DNA from: Ga0074139 sp964515195
GTDB taxonomy: Bacteria > Bdellovibrionota > Bdellovibrionia > Bdellovibrionales > Bdellovibrionaceae
Assembly (NCBI GenBank): GCA_964515195.1
Contig: CAZETK010000003.1
Coordinates: forward strand, 1 to 64,000
DNA: 64,000 bases
Reading direction: 5' to 3'
Shown here in pieces: positions 43,698 to 53,006 of the stretch (its first letter is position 1; each line of letters opens with the position of its first letter). The notes under the pieces were generated by a model that was not told where the DNA came from, made no database searches, and saw only the letters and a list, made by a program, of their open reading frames with translations. The translations under genes and the position numbers were made by a program.

Positions 43698-44708
43698 GTG
43701 AAAAGACAAGGATCAAAAAATAGCTTTACGAGTCAGGCTCAATCATCCCTCATTGCTTGGTATAATGACAATCATCGCGATCTTCCGTGGCGTTGCACAA
43801 CTGATCCCTATCTCATCTGGATATCAGAGGTCATGTTACAACAGACGACCGTAACGGCCGTGTTACCCTATTATGAAAGATTTTTGCGACTCTTCCCGAC
43901 CCTTGAGAGCCTTGCGAACGCTCCTGAAAATCGCGTTCTCGAGGCCTGGTCGGGATTGGGCTATTACTCACGCGCCCGTAATCTTCACAGAGCCGCTCAA
44001 GCCTTGGTCGCCAATAAAGGTTTCCCGCAAACTGTGGATAAACTTCTAGAATACCCTGGTTTCGGTCCTTACACAGCTCGTGCTGTGGCCACATTCGCTT
44101 TCGGGGCTCCCGTGGGAGTTGTAGATGGAAATGTTATCCGCCTGCTGAGTCGATTTTATGGACTTGAAGTGCAACATTGGTTACCCAAGGGGCGCCACCT
44201 TCTTCAGGAAAAAGCGGACGAACTCGCTCAGACTCCTCAAGCCTCGACTCTTAATCAAGCTTTGATTGAATTGGGGGCCACTCTCTGCACGCCTCAGAAT
44301 CCAAGCTGCCTTCTGTGTCCGTGGCTGTCCCAATGTCAAGCACATCGAAGCGATAGGATTGACAAGCTACCCTTGAGAAGGCCCAAGGCCAAAATGGAAA
44401 CCTGGCTCTGGAAGCCTCAGATCCACTTTCAAAACGGAAAAATCGGCTTTGTTCAAAATGATCATCTTCCCTTCTTAAAAGGCCAATGGATTCTTCCCGG
44501 ACTTTCGATGAAAATCGACAAGAAACCGAAGCAATATGATGTCAAACATGGTATCACTAAATTTGATATTTACATTCAATTGGAGAAATCCCAGCAGCCT
44601 CAAGGAAAGATGAAGTGGGTCCCATTAAAAGATATCAAAAAAATCAGTCCCACCAGCATGATTCAAAAAGTCCTGAAACAAGGTCTGCCAGATATTTTTT
44701 CTTCTTAG
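43698..44708 (+). CDS. mutY: A/G-specific adenine glycosylase MutY
   Basis: This 336-residue DNA repair glycosylase removes adenine opposite 8-oxoguanine. It has E44 (ISEVMLQQT), the helix-hairpin-helix YPGFGPYTARAVATF (about 119-133), the catalytic D143 (VVDGNVIR) and the 4Fe-4S cysteines in CTPQNPSCLLCPWLSQC. The C-terminal MutT-like domain (about 230-330) is shorter than in E. coli. It overlaps the next gene if the GTG start of that gene is used. Confidence 0.93.
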   Translation: MKRQGSKNSFTSQAQSSLIAWYNDNHRDLPWRCTTDPYLIWISEVMLQQTTVTAVLPYYERFLRLFPTLESLANAPENRVLEAWSGLGYYSRARNLHRAAQALVANKGFPQTVDKLLEYPGFGPYTARAVATFAFGAPVGVVDGNVIRLLSRFYGLEVQHWLPKGRHLLQEKADELAQTPQASTLNQALIELGATLCTPQNPSCLLCPWLSQCQAHRSDRIDKLPLRRPKAKMETWLWKPQIHFQNGKIGFVQNDHLPFLKGQWILPGLSMKIDKKPKQYDVKHGITKFDIYIQLEKSQQPQGKMKWVPLKDIKKISPTSMIQKVLKQGLPDIFSS

Positions 44709-45667
44709 CCGCCTTGGGGCTTCTCATTGGGGTTTCCGGATGCTCTCAAAAAGGTAAGCCTGGAACCTCCACAACCACCGCTCTCCTTCATAAACCCACC
44801 TTGGCTTTTTTCGGTGACTGCTCACACGTCAGCACTCGGTTGGATGAAATATGGATTTTGCTCTGCCGAAAAGAAAGCCACCCTTCCCGTGAAGAACTCT
44901 ATGAGTTTTCGAAACTTTTCAAGACTTTCAAACGTCTGACCTATCAAGATGGCGTGATCAACAGCCTGGCTGTAAGAGATTTTGAAAATATTTATTATGC
45001 TTCTACTTACGACCAATCCAAGGAACAATTTGTCCAAGTCATCAAAGGCCAAGAACCCGGCTCGAACATTTATCTAAAAAAGCGAGATTCTCGAGATTTT
45101 CAGCGCATCACTTCCGATCCCGGCTATGTACAGGACCTTTATTGGTCTCCTGGCACACAGAAGCTCTACTATGTTCACTCTCAGCATGGAACCTACCAAT
45201 TGATGTCGTTAGACAAGAAACACCACTTGCATACACTTCATAGCAGTAAAACATCCCAGATTCTTTCACCGATAACCCTTCCGCCCAGTGACCATCCCTA
45301 CTGGATAGAATTTTCGACATCTCAAAAAAAGTATTGGCTGTACACCAAAGTTAAAAAAAAGACTACACCACTCTTAACTTCGACCGCTCGAATCCTGATG
45401 ATACGGCCTGATTTGAGGGGAGAAAGTCTTTTTATCGGCTTCTCAACAGGGCTTGGCGGCGAAATTTGGAAATACAATCCAACGACTTTTTGTTGGCAGT
45501 TGCAACTCAGAACACAAACTCGATGGAACGCCTTTGAGCTGATCAATGATAACGAAGTCTTTTTGTCTATGGATAATGGCGGCGGAGCCCAGCTTCAGAA
45601 TTTAGTCAAATCTGAAAACACCTGTGAGCCTTCACCTCCAGCCCTGGGAGTGGAGTCTATCAAATGA
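44615..45667 (+). CDS. Predicted lipoprotein with beta-propeller-like repeats
   Basis: This 350-residue protein has a hydrophobic segment ending in the lipobox VSGC (C43). The rest reads like TolB-type WD40 blades (ITSDPGYVQDLYWSPGTQKLYYVHS, then HGTYQLMSLD), so a surface-binding beta-propeller is possible. The only usable start seen is a GTG at 44615, inside mutY and 26 residues before the hydrophobic core, so the true start is uncertain. It is coupled to the next gene by an ATGA overlap. Confidence 0.55.
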   Translation: MGPIKRYQKNQSHQHDSKSPETRSARYFFFLAALGLLIGVSGCSQKGKPGTSTTTALLHKPTLAFFGDCSHVSTRLDEIWILLCRKESHPSREELYEFSKLFKTFKRLTYQDGVINSLAVRDFENIYYASTYDQSKEQFVQVIKGQEPGSNIYLKKRDSRDFQRITSDPGYVQDLYWSPGTQKLYYVHSQHGTYQLMSLDKKHHLHTLHSSKTSQILSPITLPPSDHPYWIEFSTSQKKYWLYTKVKKKTTPLLTSTARILMIRPDLRGESLFIGFSTGLGGEIWKYNPTTFCWQLQLRTQTRWNAFELINDNEVFLSMDNGGGAQLQNLVKSENTCEPSPPALGVESIK

Positions 45668-46185
45668 TGCATCAACTGATGATCCTGATGATCCTAAGCT
45701 TTTCATCAGCCTTTTCGGCACCACTTCCACTGACTGGGTCGAGCGCCTATTTAAATCCCAAAAAAAACTACTTTCTTCATCCGTTCAAAATCCGATTAGA
45801 TCTCGAGAACACGCCCTACTCGCTGAGTCTCTCTAAAAACAATGATGAAAACTGGACGGTGATCCGTGATGATAAAAGCTTTCTTATCACTTTACGTTTA
45901 AAACAGTTTAAAAACGACGAAAGCTATGAAAAGTCGCTTAAGTCTTGGATTCGCGAGTACCAAAGGGCTGGATTTCAATTGCTAAATCAACAAATGGGCG
46001 AAAGACGTCCTGGACAAGGGTGGATTCATCTCAAAGACTCCAAAGATCAATTCCTGCTTCAGTACTTTCGCTACCACAACAAATTGATGGTCTACTTCAA
46101 CTGCGTCGGTAAAAAAGAAGATCTGGCGGAACTTCAACGAAGCTGTCGGGAACTCAACTCTCGGCTGAGCTTTATAACATTGTAA
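45664..46185 (+). CDS. Small exported protein of unknown function
   Basis: This 173-residue protein has a signal peptide (about 1-19, LSFSSAFSA) and a mature domain with no family I recognise. It contains a conserved-looking WIREYQRAGFQLLNQQMGERRPGQGWIHLKDS and two cysteines near the end (NCV, RSC) that may pair. It starts on the stop of the preceding lipoprotein gene. Confidence 0.5.
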   Translation: MMHQLMILMILSFSSAFSAPLPLTGSSAYLNPKKNYFLHPFKIRLDLENTPYSLSLSKNNDENWTVIRDDKSFLITLRLKQFKNDESYEKSLKSWIREYQRAGFQLLNQQMGERRPGQGWIHLKDSKDQFLLQYFRYHNKLMVYFNCVGKKEDLAELQRSCRELNSRLSFITL

Positions 46186-46367
46186 TTATTATAATTCCTG
46201 AGCGATTTCCAGCGCTTACTGCTTTGCAATTTTTTCCTGTAAAGCGTGAATAGGTCGTTTTGCCAAAAGTTAGACAGCCATCCCATCCGAAAATGATCTC
46301 TTGGTTTTTTGATACAGGCATAGGCTTTGTATTAACGAAACAACACAGAACGTTTTTGGAGGACGCG

Positions 46368-47636
46368 ATGAAGTTGGGAACATTGCTATCAGCTTTTGGA
46401 GTTGTACTTTTTACATATCACGCAGATGCGGCTCAAATGAGTTCGTACTGCTACGCACCCCTTTCGGATCTCTCTAAGATCGAGGGCAAGAATATCGAAA
46501 AAAGAATGCCAATCGCATCCGTTTCTAAAATGGTAACAGCCTACTGGGCCGTCAAAGATCGTGGTGCACAATACCGATTTCAAACGCTTATGTATATCAC
46601 TCCGGTCGGAGAGGATATTTACGATCTTCATATGCAGGGCTCACGCGATCCCTATTTTGGGGCCGAACAACTTCATCATGTAATCTCTAACCTCAACGAA
46701 AAGGGAATCAAAAAAATCCGCAAGTTCACTTACGACGAAAATTTCAAGTTTGTCTGGTTTATCGATGATGAAGAGAGCAATACGCGCCTAGCCTACGGTT
46801 TTTATGACAATTATGATCCAAGGCCTAACCGGGTTTATCAAGAGTTGCAAAAATATAATTCATTTTTACAAGGCTACGATGAGACACGAGATAAAGCCCA
46901 AAAAAGAAATATCAAGCTTTTAGAAAACATCGAATTTACTGTCGAGACGTTCGAATACTTGCCCGCTAAGGAATTTGTGGCCCCCAGTCAGCACACCAAG
47001 ATTTTCTCAGTTAATTCCGTTCCCCTTCAAACCCTGCTGAAAGAAATGAATCGCAACTCTAATAATCATGCCGCCAATCAGATCTTTGAGCACATGGGAT
47101 CGGCTTCAAAATTCTCTTCATTTATTGAAAATGCTCTTGGTCTCAAGAGTCAGGATATTGTCATGTTAAACGGATCCGGTGATCGCGTGAACACAGCCCA
47201 AGGTCCTCGCTACAATGAATCCTCTTGTTTGGGCATGCTAAAGATCTTAGCTGATCTCCACACTACTCTTTCGGAGCAGAACAGTTCGCTGAGTCAAATC
47301 GCGACTGTTATTGGAACAGATCCAGGTTCAGCCACCAATCTTTATAGTAATGACACGTTGTTTGACGGAGTTATCGCAAAGACGGGTACCGTGAATCCAG
47401 CCGTCACTTTAGCGGGATTAATCTCCACGCAGAATGGCCCCTATTTATTTATGTATAACGTTGATCCGCAAAGGGCTTTTTCTCATGGTAGGCAGATCAT
47501 TCGCCAAGAATTAAGCGAGCTGATGCGAGATCTAGGTGGCAAGGTCCGCTTGAAAGGCCGTGGTTTTACCTTTGTCAGTTTCGACAATAAGTCTTTCTCG
47601 GAAGTTATACCTGTTAATGCTGGAGCCATGCCATGA
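46368..47636 (+). CDS. dacB: PBP4-type D-alanyl-D-alanine carboxypeptidase (S13)
   Basis: This 422-residue protein has a signal peptide (1-21), the serine box S51-V-S-K54 in PIASVSKMVTAYW, the SxN triad in NRNSNNHAANQI and the KTG motif (AKTGTVNPAVTLAG). These are the active-site boxes of serine S13 DD-peptidases, which trim or cut peptidoglycan stem peptides. GGAGGACGCG before the ATG at 46368 fixes the start; a TTG at 46260 is rejected. It overlaps the ankyrin gene by four bases. Confidence 0.85.
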   Translation: MKLGTLLSAFGVVLFTYHADAAQMSSYCYAPLSDLSKIEGKNIEKRMPIASVSKMVTAYWAVKDRGAQYRFQTLMYITPVGEDIYDLHMQGSRDPYFGAEQLHHVISNLNEKGIKKIRKFTYDENFKFVWFIDDEESNTRLAYGFYDNYDPRPNRVYQELQKYNSFLQGYDETRDKAQKRNIKLLENIEFTVETFEYLPAKEFVAPSQHTKIFSVNSVPLQTLLKEMNRNSNNHAANQIFEHMGSASKFSSFIENALGLKSQDIVMLNGSGDRVNTAQGPRYNESSCLGMLKILADLHTTLSEQNSSLSQIATVIGTDPGSATNLYSNDTLFDGVIAKTGTVNPAVTLAGLISTQNGPYLFMYNVDPQRAFSHGRQIIRQELSELMRDLGGKVRLKGRGFTFVSFDNKSFSEVIPVNAGAMP

Positions 47637-48157
47637 AGATACTCCTCCTTTTTATTTCCTGGGCGCTCGCTCAAGGGACATTTGACTCCAAGTTGATAAC
47701 AGCCATTAACGAAGAGTCCGTTGCCACCGTGAAGAAATTGGCTCAAGACCCACAAGAGCTGAAGAAGAAAGACAGCTCTGGTCACGATCCTCTCTATCAC
47801 GCTGTCAGCCTCAACAATCCGCGAATTGTGGAGATTCTTCTTAAGTCCGGCGCTTCCACTTCAGAGCGATATGGAGAAACAGGCGAATCCATCTTGTTTG
47901 AGGCTACACGCTTAGGCTCACCCAAAGTTGTGACCCTGCTGCTTGAAAAGAACCCTGAACTTCTAACTGTTAAAAACCAGAAGCAAGAGACACCTTTGTT
48001 TGAAGCCATTCGCGCCAATCAATCGGCCGTAGCTCAAATTTATCTCAAAAGAGGACTTAGCTTGAGTGATAAAAACGTAGAGGGCAAATCCCCCAAAAGC
48101 TTCTTAGATCCGACCAATGAAAAAATGGCAAAGCTTCTGAAGCAACACAAAAAGTAA
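47633..48157 (+). CDS. Exported ankyrin-repeat protein
   Basis: This 174-residue protein has a short signal peptide (KILLLFISWALAQG) and about four ankyrin repeats from residue 20 on. DSSGHDPLYHAVSLNNPRIVEILLKSG is followed by TGESILFEATRLGSPKVVTLLLEKN and ETPLFEAIRANQSAVAQIYLKRG. It starts on the stop of the DD-peptidase gene (ATGA), so the two are translationally coupled. It may bind and guard that peptidase, as ankyrin proteins in bacteria often bind a partner enzyme, but that is inference. Confidence 0.7.
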   Translation: MKILLLFISWALAQGTFDSKLITAINEESVATVKKLAQDPQELKKKDSSGHDPLYHAVSLNNPRIVEILLKSGASTSERYGETGESILFEATRLGSPKVVTLLLEKNPELLTVKNQKQETPLFEAIRANQSAVAQIYLKRGLSLSDKNVEGKSPKSFLDPTNEKMAKLLKQHKK

Positions 48158-48215
48158 TGACAGGGACCGGTTTGATATACGCACCCTAGACAAAGAATAG
48201 CTCGGGATCTGTCCC
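48158..48215. repeat. Imperfect REP-like hairpin at the ankyrin-gene stop
   Basis: GACAG-x3-CCG at 48159-48169 is mirrored by CGG-x3-CTGTC at 48203-48213, giving a stem broken by a three-base internal loop. Like the element after trmFO it begins exactly at a stop codon. A degraded REP element is one explanation; coincidence cannot be excluded. Confidence 0.35.
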
Positions 48216-48257
48216 CATCGCTCCATCGACATCATTTTACTAAATTTAAGAAAGGCT

Positions 48258-49964
48258 CTAACGGAAGAGTTTTTTAAAGAATCCCGCGACTTTGTCTTTA
48301 AGGCCTGCGCTTTGGCCAACTGCAGGCGTCTTGTGGCGGGCAGTTCCTTTTTTCCCTTGTGGTCCACTTTTATTACGAGCAGGTCCGTTTCGATAAGACT
48401 TACTTGAAGAGGTTTGCATTTCAGAGCGCTTGTCTCGAGACTGAGAGCGACCCTCCGCGCCTCGACGATCGTGCCGACGCCCTCCTTGTCGGAATCCTTC
48501 TGCCTTCGCCTCTCCGGACCGAGCATCTGGCTGCCGGGCTTCTCCACTGGGTCGCCCACTTCTAGAGCTGGCCTCTTGAGATCCCGTCCCTCTCTCGTAA
48601 CGACGGCCCTGCCCCCTTCGACCACTTTCGTGGCGACCACCTTCGTGGCGACCACCTTCGTGGCGACCACCCTCACGGCGGCTGCCGCCTCCTCGGCCCG
48701 GTCTTCTTTCACTTCGCTGGGTGGATTCTCCACCTTTTAGAAAACCAAAGGTTTTGTTGAAGCGAACCTCAAAAGGGAACGGTTTGAATTCTTTAATAAT
48801 CTGATCGTCTTCCAGGTAGCCGACATCCACTTTTTGTTGAAGATAGTTTTCAATTCTTTGAAGAGATTCAATATCGCGATCACTGACCAAGCTAAACGCC
48901 TGACCTTCTTGCCCAGCCCGTCCCGTGCGTCCAATCCGGTGAACGTAAGACTCACAATCCTGAGGCAATTCAAAGTTCACCACCATATCAACGCCTTTGA
49001 TATCCAAACCACGTGCGGCCACGTCTGTAGCCACCAGGATATTCCACTTGTTATCATCAGCCTTAAAAAGCTCCATCACTTTATTACGTTGATGTTGAGA
49101 TAAGAGGCTCGAAATAGGGACGGCATGAAAATCATTATCAATCAAAAACTGTGCGATCTTTTCAACGTTATTTTTGAAATTTGTAAAAACAATAGCTTGT
49201 TTAGGGGCATGAAGTTTAATCAGCGACAAAAGTATTTGCGGCTTTTCGTCTTGCCCGACGTGGAAAAGCACGTCCTTCACGTTTTCAGCCTTCGTGGCGT
49301 CTTTTGAGATGTTAATTTCTACCGGGTTGGAACCGAACTGATAAACAGTGGTCATGACATCCAGATTCATAGTCGCACTGAACACGCTAAGCTGTCGCTG
49401 GTTCGGAATTCTTTGCAGAAGGTATTTCATGTCATCTTTGAAGCCCATATCAAACATACGATCAGCTTCATCAAAAACTAAGGCCTTAACTTGCTTAAGA
49501 TCAACGACATTGTCTTTATAAAGATCGATTAACCGGCCTGGAGTTGCCACCACGAAGTCCACACCATTGCGAAAGGCCTCTTTTTGCTTCTCGTAACCGG
49601 TTCCGCCATAGACGCTGATTCCAGTCAGCCCAGCAGCCCGCCCTAGCTTCACAATATTTTCATAAACCTGCTCTGCCAGCTCTCGGGTTGGAACTAAAAC
49701 AAGAACAAAATGCCCCGCCTTCCAGGAGTCAAAGGCTCGCGCTTCTAACCCCTCAGAAATTTCTTTGGTGCGGAGAATTCTTTCCATCAAAGGCACGACA
49801 AAAGCAGCCGTTTTGCCTGTCCCCGTTTGGGCCAGACCAGAAACATCCTGCCCTGATAGAATGATGGGGATGGCTTCTGCCTGGATAGGCGTCATCTCCT
49901 GGAAACCTAAAGATTCAAGACCATTCATTAAAAGAGGATGTAGATTAAGTTCGGTAAATTTCAT
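48258..49964 (-). CDS. rhlE: DEAD-box RNA helicase, RhlE type
   Basis: This protein of about 568 residues has the full motif set: the Q motif (GFQEMTPIQAEAIP), Walker A AQTGTGKT (45-52), PTRELA, DEAD, SAT, ATDVAARGLD and HRIGRTGRAGQ. It unwinds short RNA duplexes during ribosome assembly or RNA decay. After about residue 385 it carries a basic RG/GGRHE-rich tail. The ATG at 49964 (after GGAGCG) is preferred over a start 13 codons upstream. Confidence 0.9.
   Translation of the reverse strand: MKFTELNLHPLLMNGLESLGFQEMTPIQAEAIPIILSGQDVSGLAQTGTGKTAAFVVPLMERILRTKEISEGLEARAFDSWKAGHFVLVLVPTRELAEQVYENIVKLGRAAGLTGISVYGGTGYEKQKEAFRNGVDFVVATPGRLIDLYKDNVVDLKQVKALVFDEADRMFDMGFKDDMKYLLQRIPNQRQLSVFSATMNLDVMTTVYQFGSNPVEINISKDATKAENVKDVLFHVGQDEKPQILLSLIKLHAPKQAIVFTNFKNNVEKIAQFLIDNDFHAVPISSLLSQHQRNKVMELFKADDNKWNILVATDVAARGLDIKGVDMVVNFELPQDCESYVHRIGRTGRAGQEGQAFSLVSDRDIESLQRIENYLQQKVDVGYLEDDQIIKEFKPFPFEVRFNKTFGFLKGGESTQRSERRPGRGGGSRREGGRHEGGRHEGGRHESGRRGQGRRYERGTGSQEASSRSGRPSGEARQPDARSGEAKAEGFRQGGRRHDRRGAEGRSQSRDKRSEMQTSSSKSYRNGPARNKSGPQGKKGTARHKTPAVGQSAGLKDKVAGFFKKLFR
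48621..48680 (-). repeat. Four tandem 15-base repeats in the helicase tail
   Basis: Units at 48621-48635, 48636-48650, 48651-48665 and 48666-48680 differ at one to three bases and encode successive copies of a five-residue GGRHE-like peptide. Two central copies are identical, suggesting recent expansion. The copies are in frame and lengthen an RNA-binding RG tail. Confidence 0.85.
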
Positions 49965-49999
49965 GAACGCTCCATACCTACTCACGCCGTGTCCAAATG

Positions 50000-50815
50000 T
50001 CAAAAGCCGCCAACAAAATTCTTCAAAGCCTTAGTGAACTCTTCGGGCTTTTCCGAATGAACCCAATGGCCCGCGCCCGCAATCTCGACACCTTGAATCA
50101 TTTTATTGGTTTGAAGAACCTTTTGAAAGGTTTCCGAGGAAAGCTCTTGGGAGTTTTCACCACGTATCCAAAGGGTGGGAACTTTAAGGTTTTGAATTTC
50201 CGACCACCGCTCCTGAACTCGGCCAGCATGAACAGACTCCAAAATTCCTTCTTTGTAGAAGCGCCAATCCCAAAGGCCTTCTTCAGTTTCAACGAGATTG
50301 GCGTGAAGGAAGGCCCCAATGGCCCGCACGGATTCTTTGGTCCTTACCTTAGAGGCAAATTCATTCTGAAAAAAGTCTCGGGCCTCTACGCGGGTCTTAA
50401 ACGGAGTGGGAACAGCTCCCAATAATCTATGAAAAAACTGGGCCGAGCTTTCACTGGATTCGGGGCCAATATCTTCTATGACCAGCTTCTCGACTCGTTC
50501 CGGATAGCGGTCTGTAAAAACCAAAGCATTTCGCCCCCCCATAGAGTGACCCACGAGTATAAAGCGATCCCATCCTAACTCTTCTGTTAGGGCCTTCAAG
50601 TCGTTAGCGTAATCTTCGGGCGCATAACCAGTCTGAGGCTTAAATGATCGTCCGTGGCCACGTTGATCGTAGCAAAGGCACTGTTCTGTCGAATCCAACT
50701 GGGATGTGATTTTTTTCCAATTGTTCAAAAACCCCATCAGTCCATGAAGAAAAACCCAACGACGACCGCCAGTTACACCCGAAATATGATAATGAATTCG
50801 ATTCAATATAGTCAT
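50000..50815 (-). CDS. Alpha/beta hydrolase
   Basis: This protein of about 271 residues has an HGLMG oxyanion segment, the nucleophile elbow GHSMGG, and a late histidine in AGHWVHSEKPEEF. It resembles esterase YbfF and related thioesterase-type hydrolases. The ATG at 50815 is used; a TTG start at 50854 near a purine-rich run is possible. Its stop lies 35 bases before the rhlE start, so both may share a transcript. Confidence 0.78.
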   Translation of the reverse strand: MTILNRIHYHISGVTGGRRWVFLHGLMGFLNNWKKITSQLDSTEQCLCYDQRGHGRSFKPQTGYAPEDYANDLKALTEELGWDRFILVGHSMGGRNALVFTDRYPERVEKLVIEDIGPESSESSAQFFHRLLGAVPTPFKTRVEARDFFQNEFASKVRTKESVRAIGAFLHANLVETEEGLWDWRFYKEGILESVHAGRVQERWSEIQNLKVPTLWIRGENSQELSSETFQKVLQTNKMIQGVEIAGAGHWVHSEKPEEFTKALKNFVGGF

Positions 50816-50965
50816 GACAGGACTATAAATTACCAGGAGGTGCTTCACAAGCAACCCCTTCCTATACTATAAAGCCATTAGAGCTAATTAAGTTACCCCC
50901 TTCGATCAAAGAATCGGGATGGCCAAAAACCCTAAACGACGAGCAAGAATGCGACTGACAAAAAA

Positions 50966-52111
50966 ATGCGGCTAAAAGAAGAATTGATCGATCCCTATGC
51001 GCTTAAGATTGTGCAATCACTACGAAAAAAAGGACACCAAGCCTTTTTAGTGGGCGGCTGCGTAAGGGACCTTCTTGCCGGCGAACAACCTAAGGATTTT
51101 GACATTGCCACCAACGCTCTTCCCGATGTAGCCCGTAGGTGTATTCCAAACAGTTATGTTATTGGAAAACGTTTCAAACTTGTCCTTGTTAAACGTGGGC
51201 CCCAGCAATTTGAAGTGGCCACTTTCCGTCGAAATGCCACACCCGAAGAACTGGAAGACGAGCACAATCCCATTTCAGGCGACAACTATTTTGGAAGCGT
51301 CGAAGAAGACGCCATTCGCCGAGATTTCACCATCAATGCCCTATTCTACGATCCCTTAGATCACCGCATGGTCGATTATGTTAAGGGACTGACTGACATT
51401 GAATCACGAGTGGTCCGCATGATCGGGGACCCCATTGCGCGGTTAGAAGAAGACCCCATTCGAATTCTTCGCGCCATACGCCTGGCCCATAAACTACAGT
51501 TCCGATTGGACGAAAACTTAAGGGAAGGCATTCTTAAGACCCATACCTCTCTAGAAAAATCAGCACTTCCTCGTAAGCGTGAAGAGTACATAAAAATTCT
51601 GAAGCTATCCGAACCTCACCGGGCCTGGTTGGAATTGAAAGACTTAGGCGTTTTACAAACGACCCTGCCATTCTTCCACGACTTTTTAGACTCCTCCGAT
51701 CGTGCCGAAGTCTTTATTGAATACTTAAAACAGATCCATCTCATGGTGAGTCCCGAAAAACACCCGATCGAGTTGTTTGGTGCCTTTTTGTTTGCCATTC
51801 TCCGCTCTCAATTTCCGGAAAGCCCGATTAATGTAGAATCCTTAGAAAGCAATCCGAACTGGGATCACTTCTTACGAAATCAACTAGGAGTCTTTAAGCA
51901 AGAGATCAGCGATTTCTACCGAACACTTTCCATGCTGGATCACCTCGAAAAGATCGAGTCCTTCAAACGCAAGGGGCCCAGACGTCAACGGGCCATTACC
52001 CAAAACCCCTTCTTTGCCATGGCTTTAAGATGGGCTTACGTTGATAATCGCATCCCTTTTAGTGACTTGCTCTTTTGGGCCGAACAACTTCAGTCTCCAT
52101 CTGATTATTGA
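50966..52111 (+). CDS. pcnB: Poly(A) polymerase / CCA-adding-type nucleotidyltransferase
   Basis: This 381-residue protein has the class II nucleotidyltransferase core: GGCVRDLL (30-37) and the metal-binding D44-F-D46 (KDFDIAT). RRDFTINALFYDP and the RNA-binding DPIRILRAIRLAHKLQF segment are shared by PcnB and CCA-adding enzymes. NPISGDNYFGSVEEDAIRRDF favours PcnB. It adds 3' A tails that mark RNA for decay, or repairs tRNA ends. Its end overlaps the SOUL gene by seven bases on the opposite strand. Confidence 0.83.
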   Translation: MRLKEELIDPYALKIVQSLRKKGHQAFLVGGCVRDLLAGEQPKDFDIATNALPDVARRCIPNSYVIGKRFKLVLVKRGPQQFEVATFRRNATPEELEDEHNPISGDNYFGSVEEDAIRRDFTINALFYDPLDHRMVDYVKGLTDIESRVVRMIGDPIARLEEDPIRILRAIRLAHKLQFRLDENLREGILKTHTSLEKSALPRKREEYIKILKLSEPHRAWLELKDLGVLQTTLPFFHDFLDSSDRAEVFIEYLKQIHLMVSPEKHPIELFGAFLFAILRSQFPESPINVESLESNPNWDHFLRNQLGVFKQEISDFYRTLSMLDHLEKIESFKRKGPRRQRAITQNPFFAMALRWAYVDNRIPFSDLLFWAEQLQSPSDY

Positions 52112-52761
52112 ACAAGAAGTTTATCGACCCGAACCAACACTTCATTTCTTCGCAAGAAAGGAATCGTTAAAGGCCCGTCGTATTCAGCACACCGGAACGA
52201 GGAGACAACGCGAAATTCCCGATTCTGGCTCAACCAATCCTGAAGTTCTCGAGTCTTACTTTCAAACTTATCAAGATCATTGTGACCCCCATACCGAAGC
52301 GTGGCCATAAAACGAGGAGATTCTCGGTGAAGATAAATGGCGGTGTCTTCGGGGCGAGGAGCGGTTGTCAGCGTTAGGTGGCGAGGAAGAACAAATGAAA
52401 TAGTCCATCCGGCCTCACTCCGCTCGCGAAGCACGGGGTAGATCATCGAAAGCTCTTCTCGTTCCTGAGACCTAGCGTCCCAGGTCTTCATTTCCTGTTG
52501 AGAAGAGTTTTGTCCGTAAATGTAACCTGACAGACGGCGAAGGCCTTCCTCCATAGCGAGATCGTATTCTTGATTGAGCGTGATAGATGCCAATGTCAAA
52601 GAGTCATATTTACGAACTTCAAAGTCCCCATCTGACTTTAAAAGGTCGTAGATAGGCTCTTCCCCTAACCGAATCCCTAATAGCCCCGGCAAACTTTTTA
52701 ATCTTTCCATAAACGGAACTGGTAGATGATCATTCTTCGAATAGGATTGTGGCTGCTCCAT
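52105..52761 (-). CDS. SOUL-family heme-binding protein
   Basis: This protein of about 218 residues matches the SOUL/HBP heme-binding family: YEVRKYDSLTLASI-like opening (FEVRKYDSLTLASITL), FRRLSGYIYGQN, MIYPVL, WTISFVLP and ATLRYGGHND. Such proteins bind heme or porphyrin. AAGGAG lies before the ATG at 52761, so this start is preferred over a longer one. It lies tail to tail with pcnB. Confidence 0.8.
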   Translation of the reverse strand: MEQPQSYSKNDHLPVPFMERLKSLPGLLGIRLGEEPIYDLLKSDGDFEVRKYDSLTLASITLNQEYDLAMEEGLRRLSGYIYGQNSSQQEMKTWDARSQEREELSMIYPVLRERSEAGWTISFVLPRHLTLTTAPRPEDTAIYLHRESPRFMATLRYGGHNDLDKFESKTRELQDWLSQNREFRVVSSFRCAEYDGPLTIPFLRRNEVLVRVDKLLVQ

Positions 52762-52932
52762 GCTAGGCTCCTTCATAACAAAACTGGCCGTCATCAACTC
52801 AAATTTCTTATAAGGTCCAAGTGCAAATCAGACGCCAGATACGTGGGCAAATAACTATGAAAAACCGCAGCCTCGGAGAAAGCCTTGCGCCTGTCAAATC
52901 ACAGTGGTGGCGGGAGTCCGTATGAAGAAATG

Positions 52933-52961
52933 AAAACGTCCTCAACTCTGAGCGGCGTTTT
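52933..52961. terminator. Possible bidirectional terminator between SOUL and transketolase genes
   Basis: AAAACG (52933-52938) and CGTTTT (52956-52961) enclose a second small CTCA/TGAG pairing. The A-rich and T-rich outer arms could serve transcription from either side, but only the transketolase gene reads into it. Stem continuity is imperfect. Confidence 0.35.
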
Positions 52962-53006
52962 ACAACTAAAACAACTGATAAAAGTTATTCAACAGGAGAA
53001 ATTTGC

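Noticed and set aside
46260..46367. TTG start for the DD-peptidase
   Set aside because: It would place 36 polar residues before the signal peptide, while GGAGGACGCG precedes the ATG at 46368.
48104..48733. Minus-strand frame rich in repeats over the helicase tail
   Set aside because: It is an out-of-frame shadow of the rhlE RG tail.
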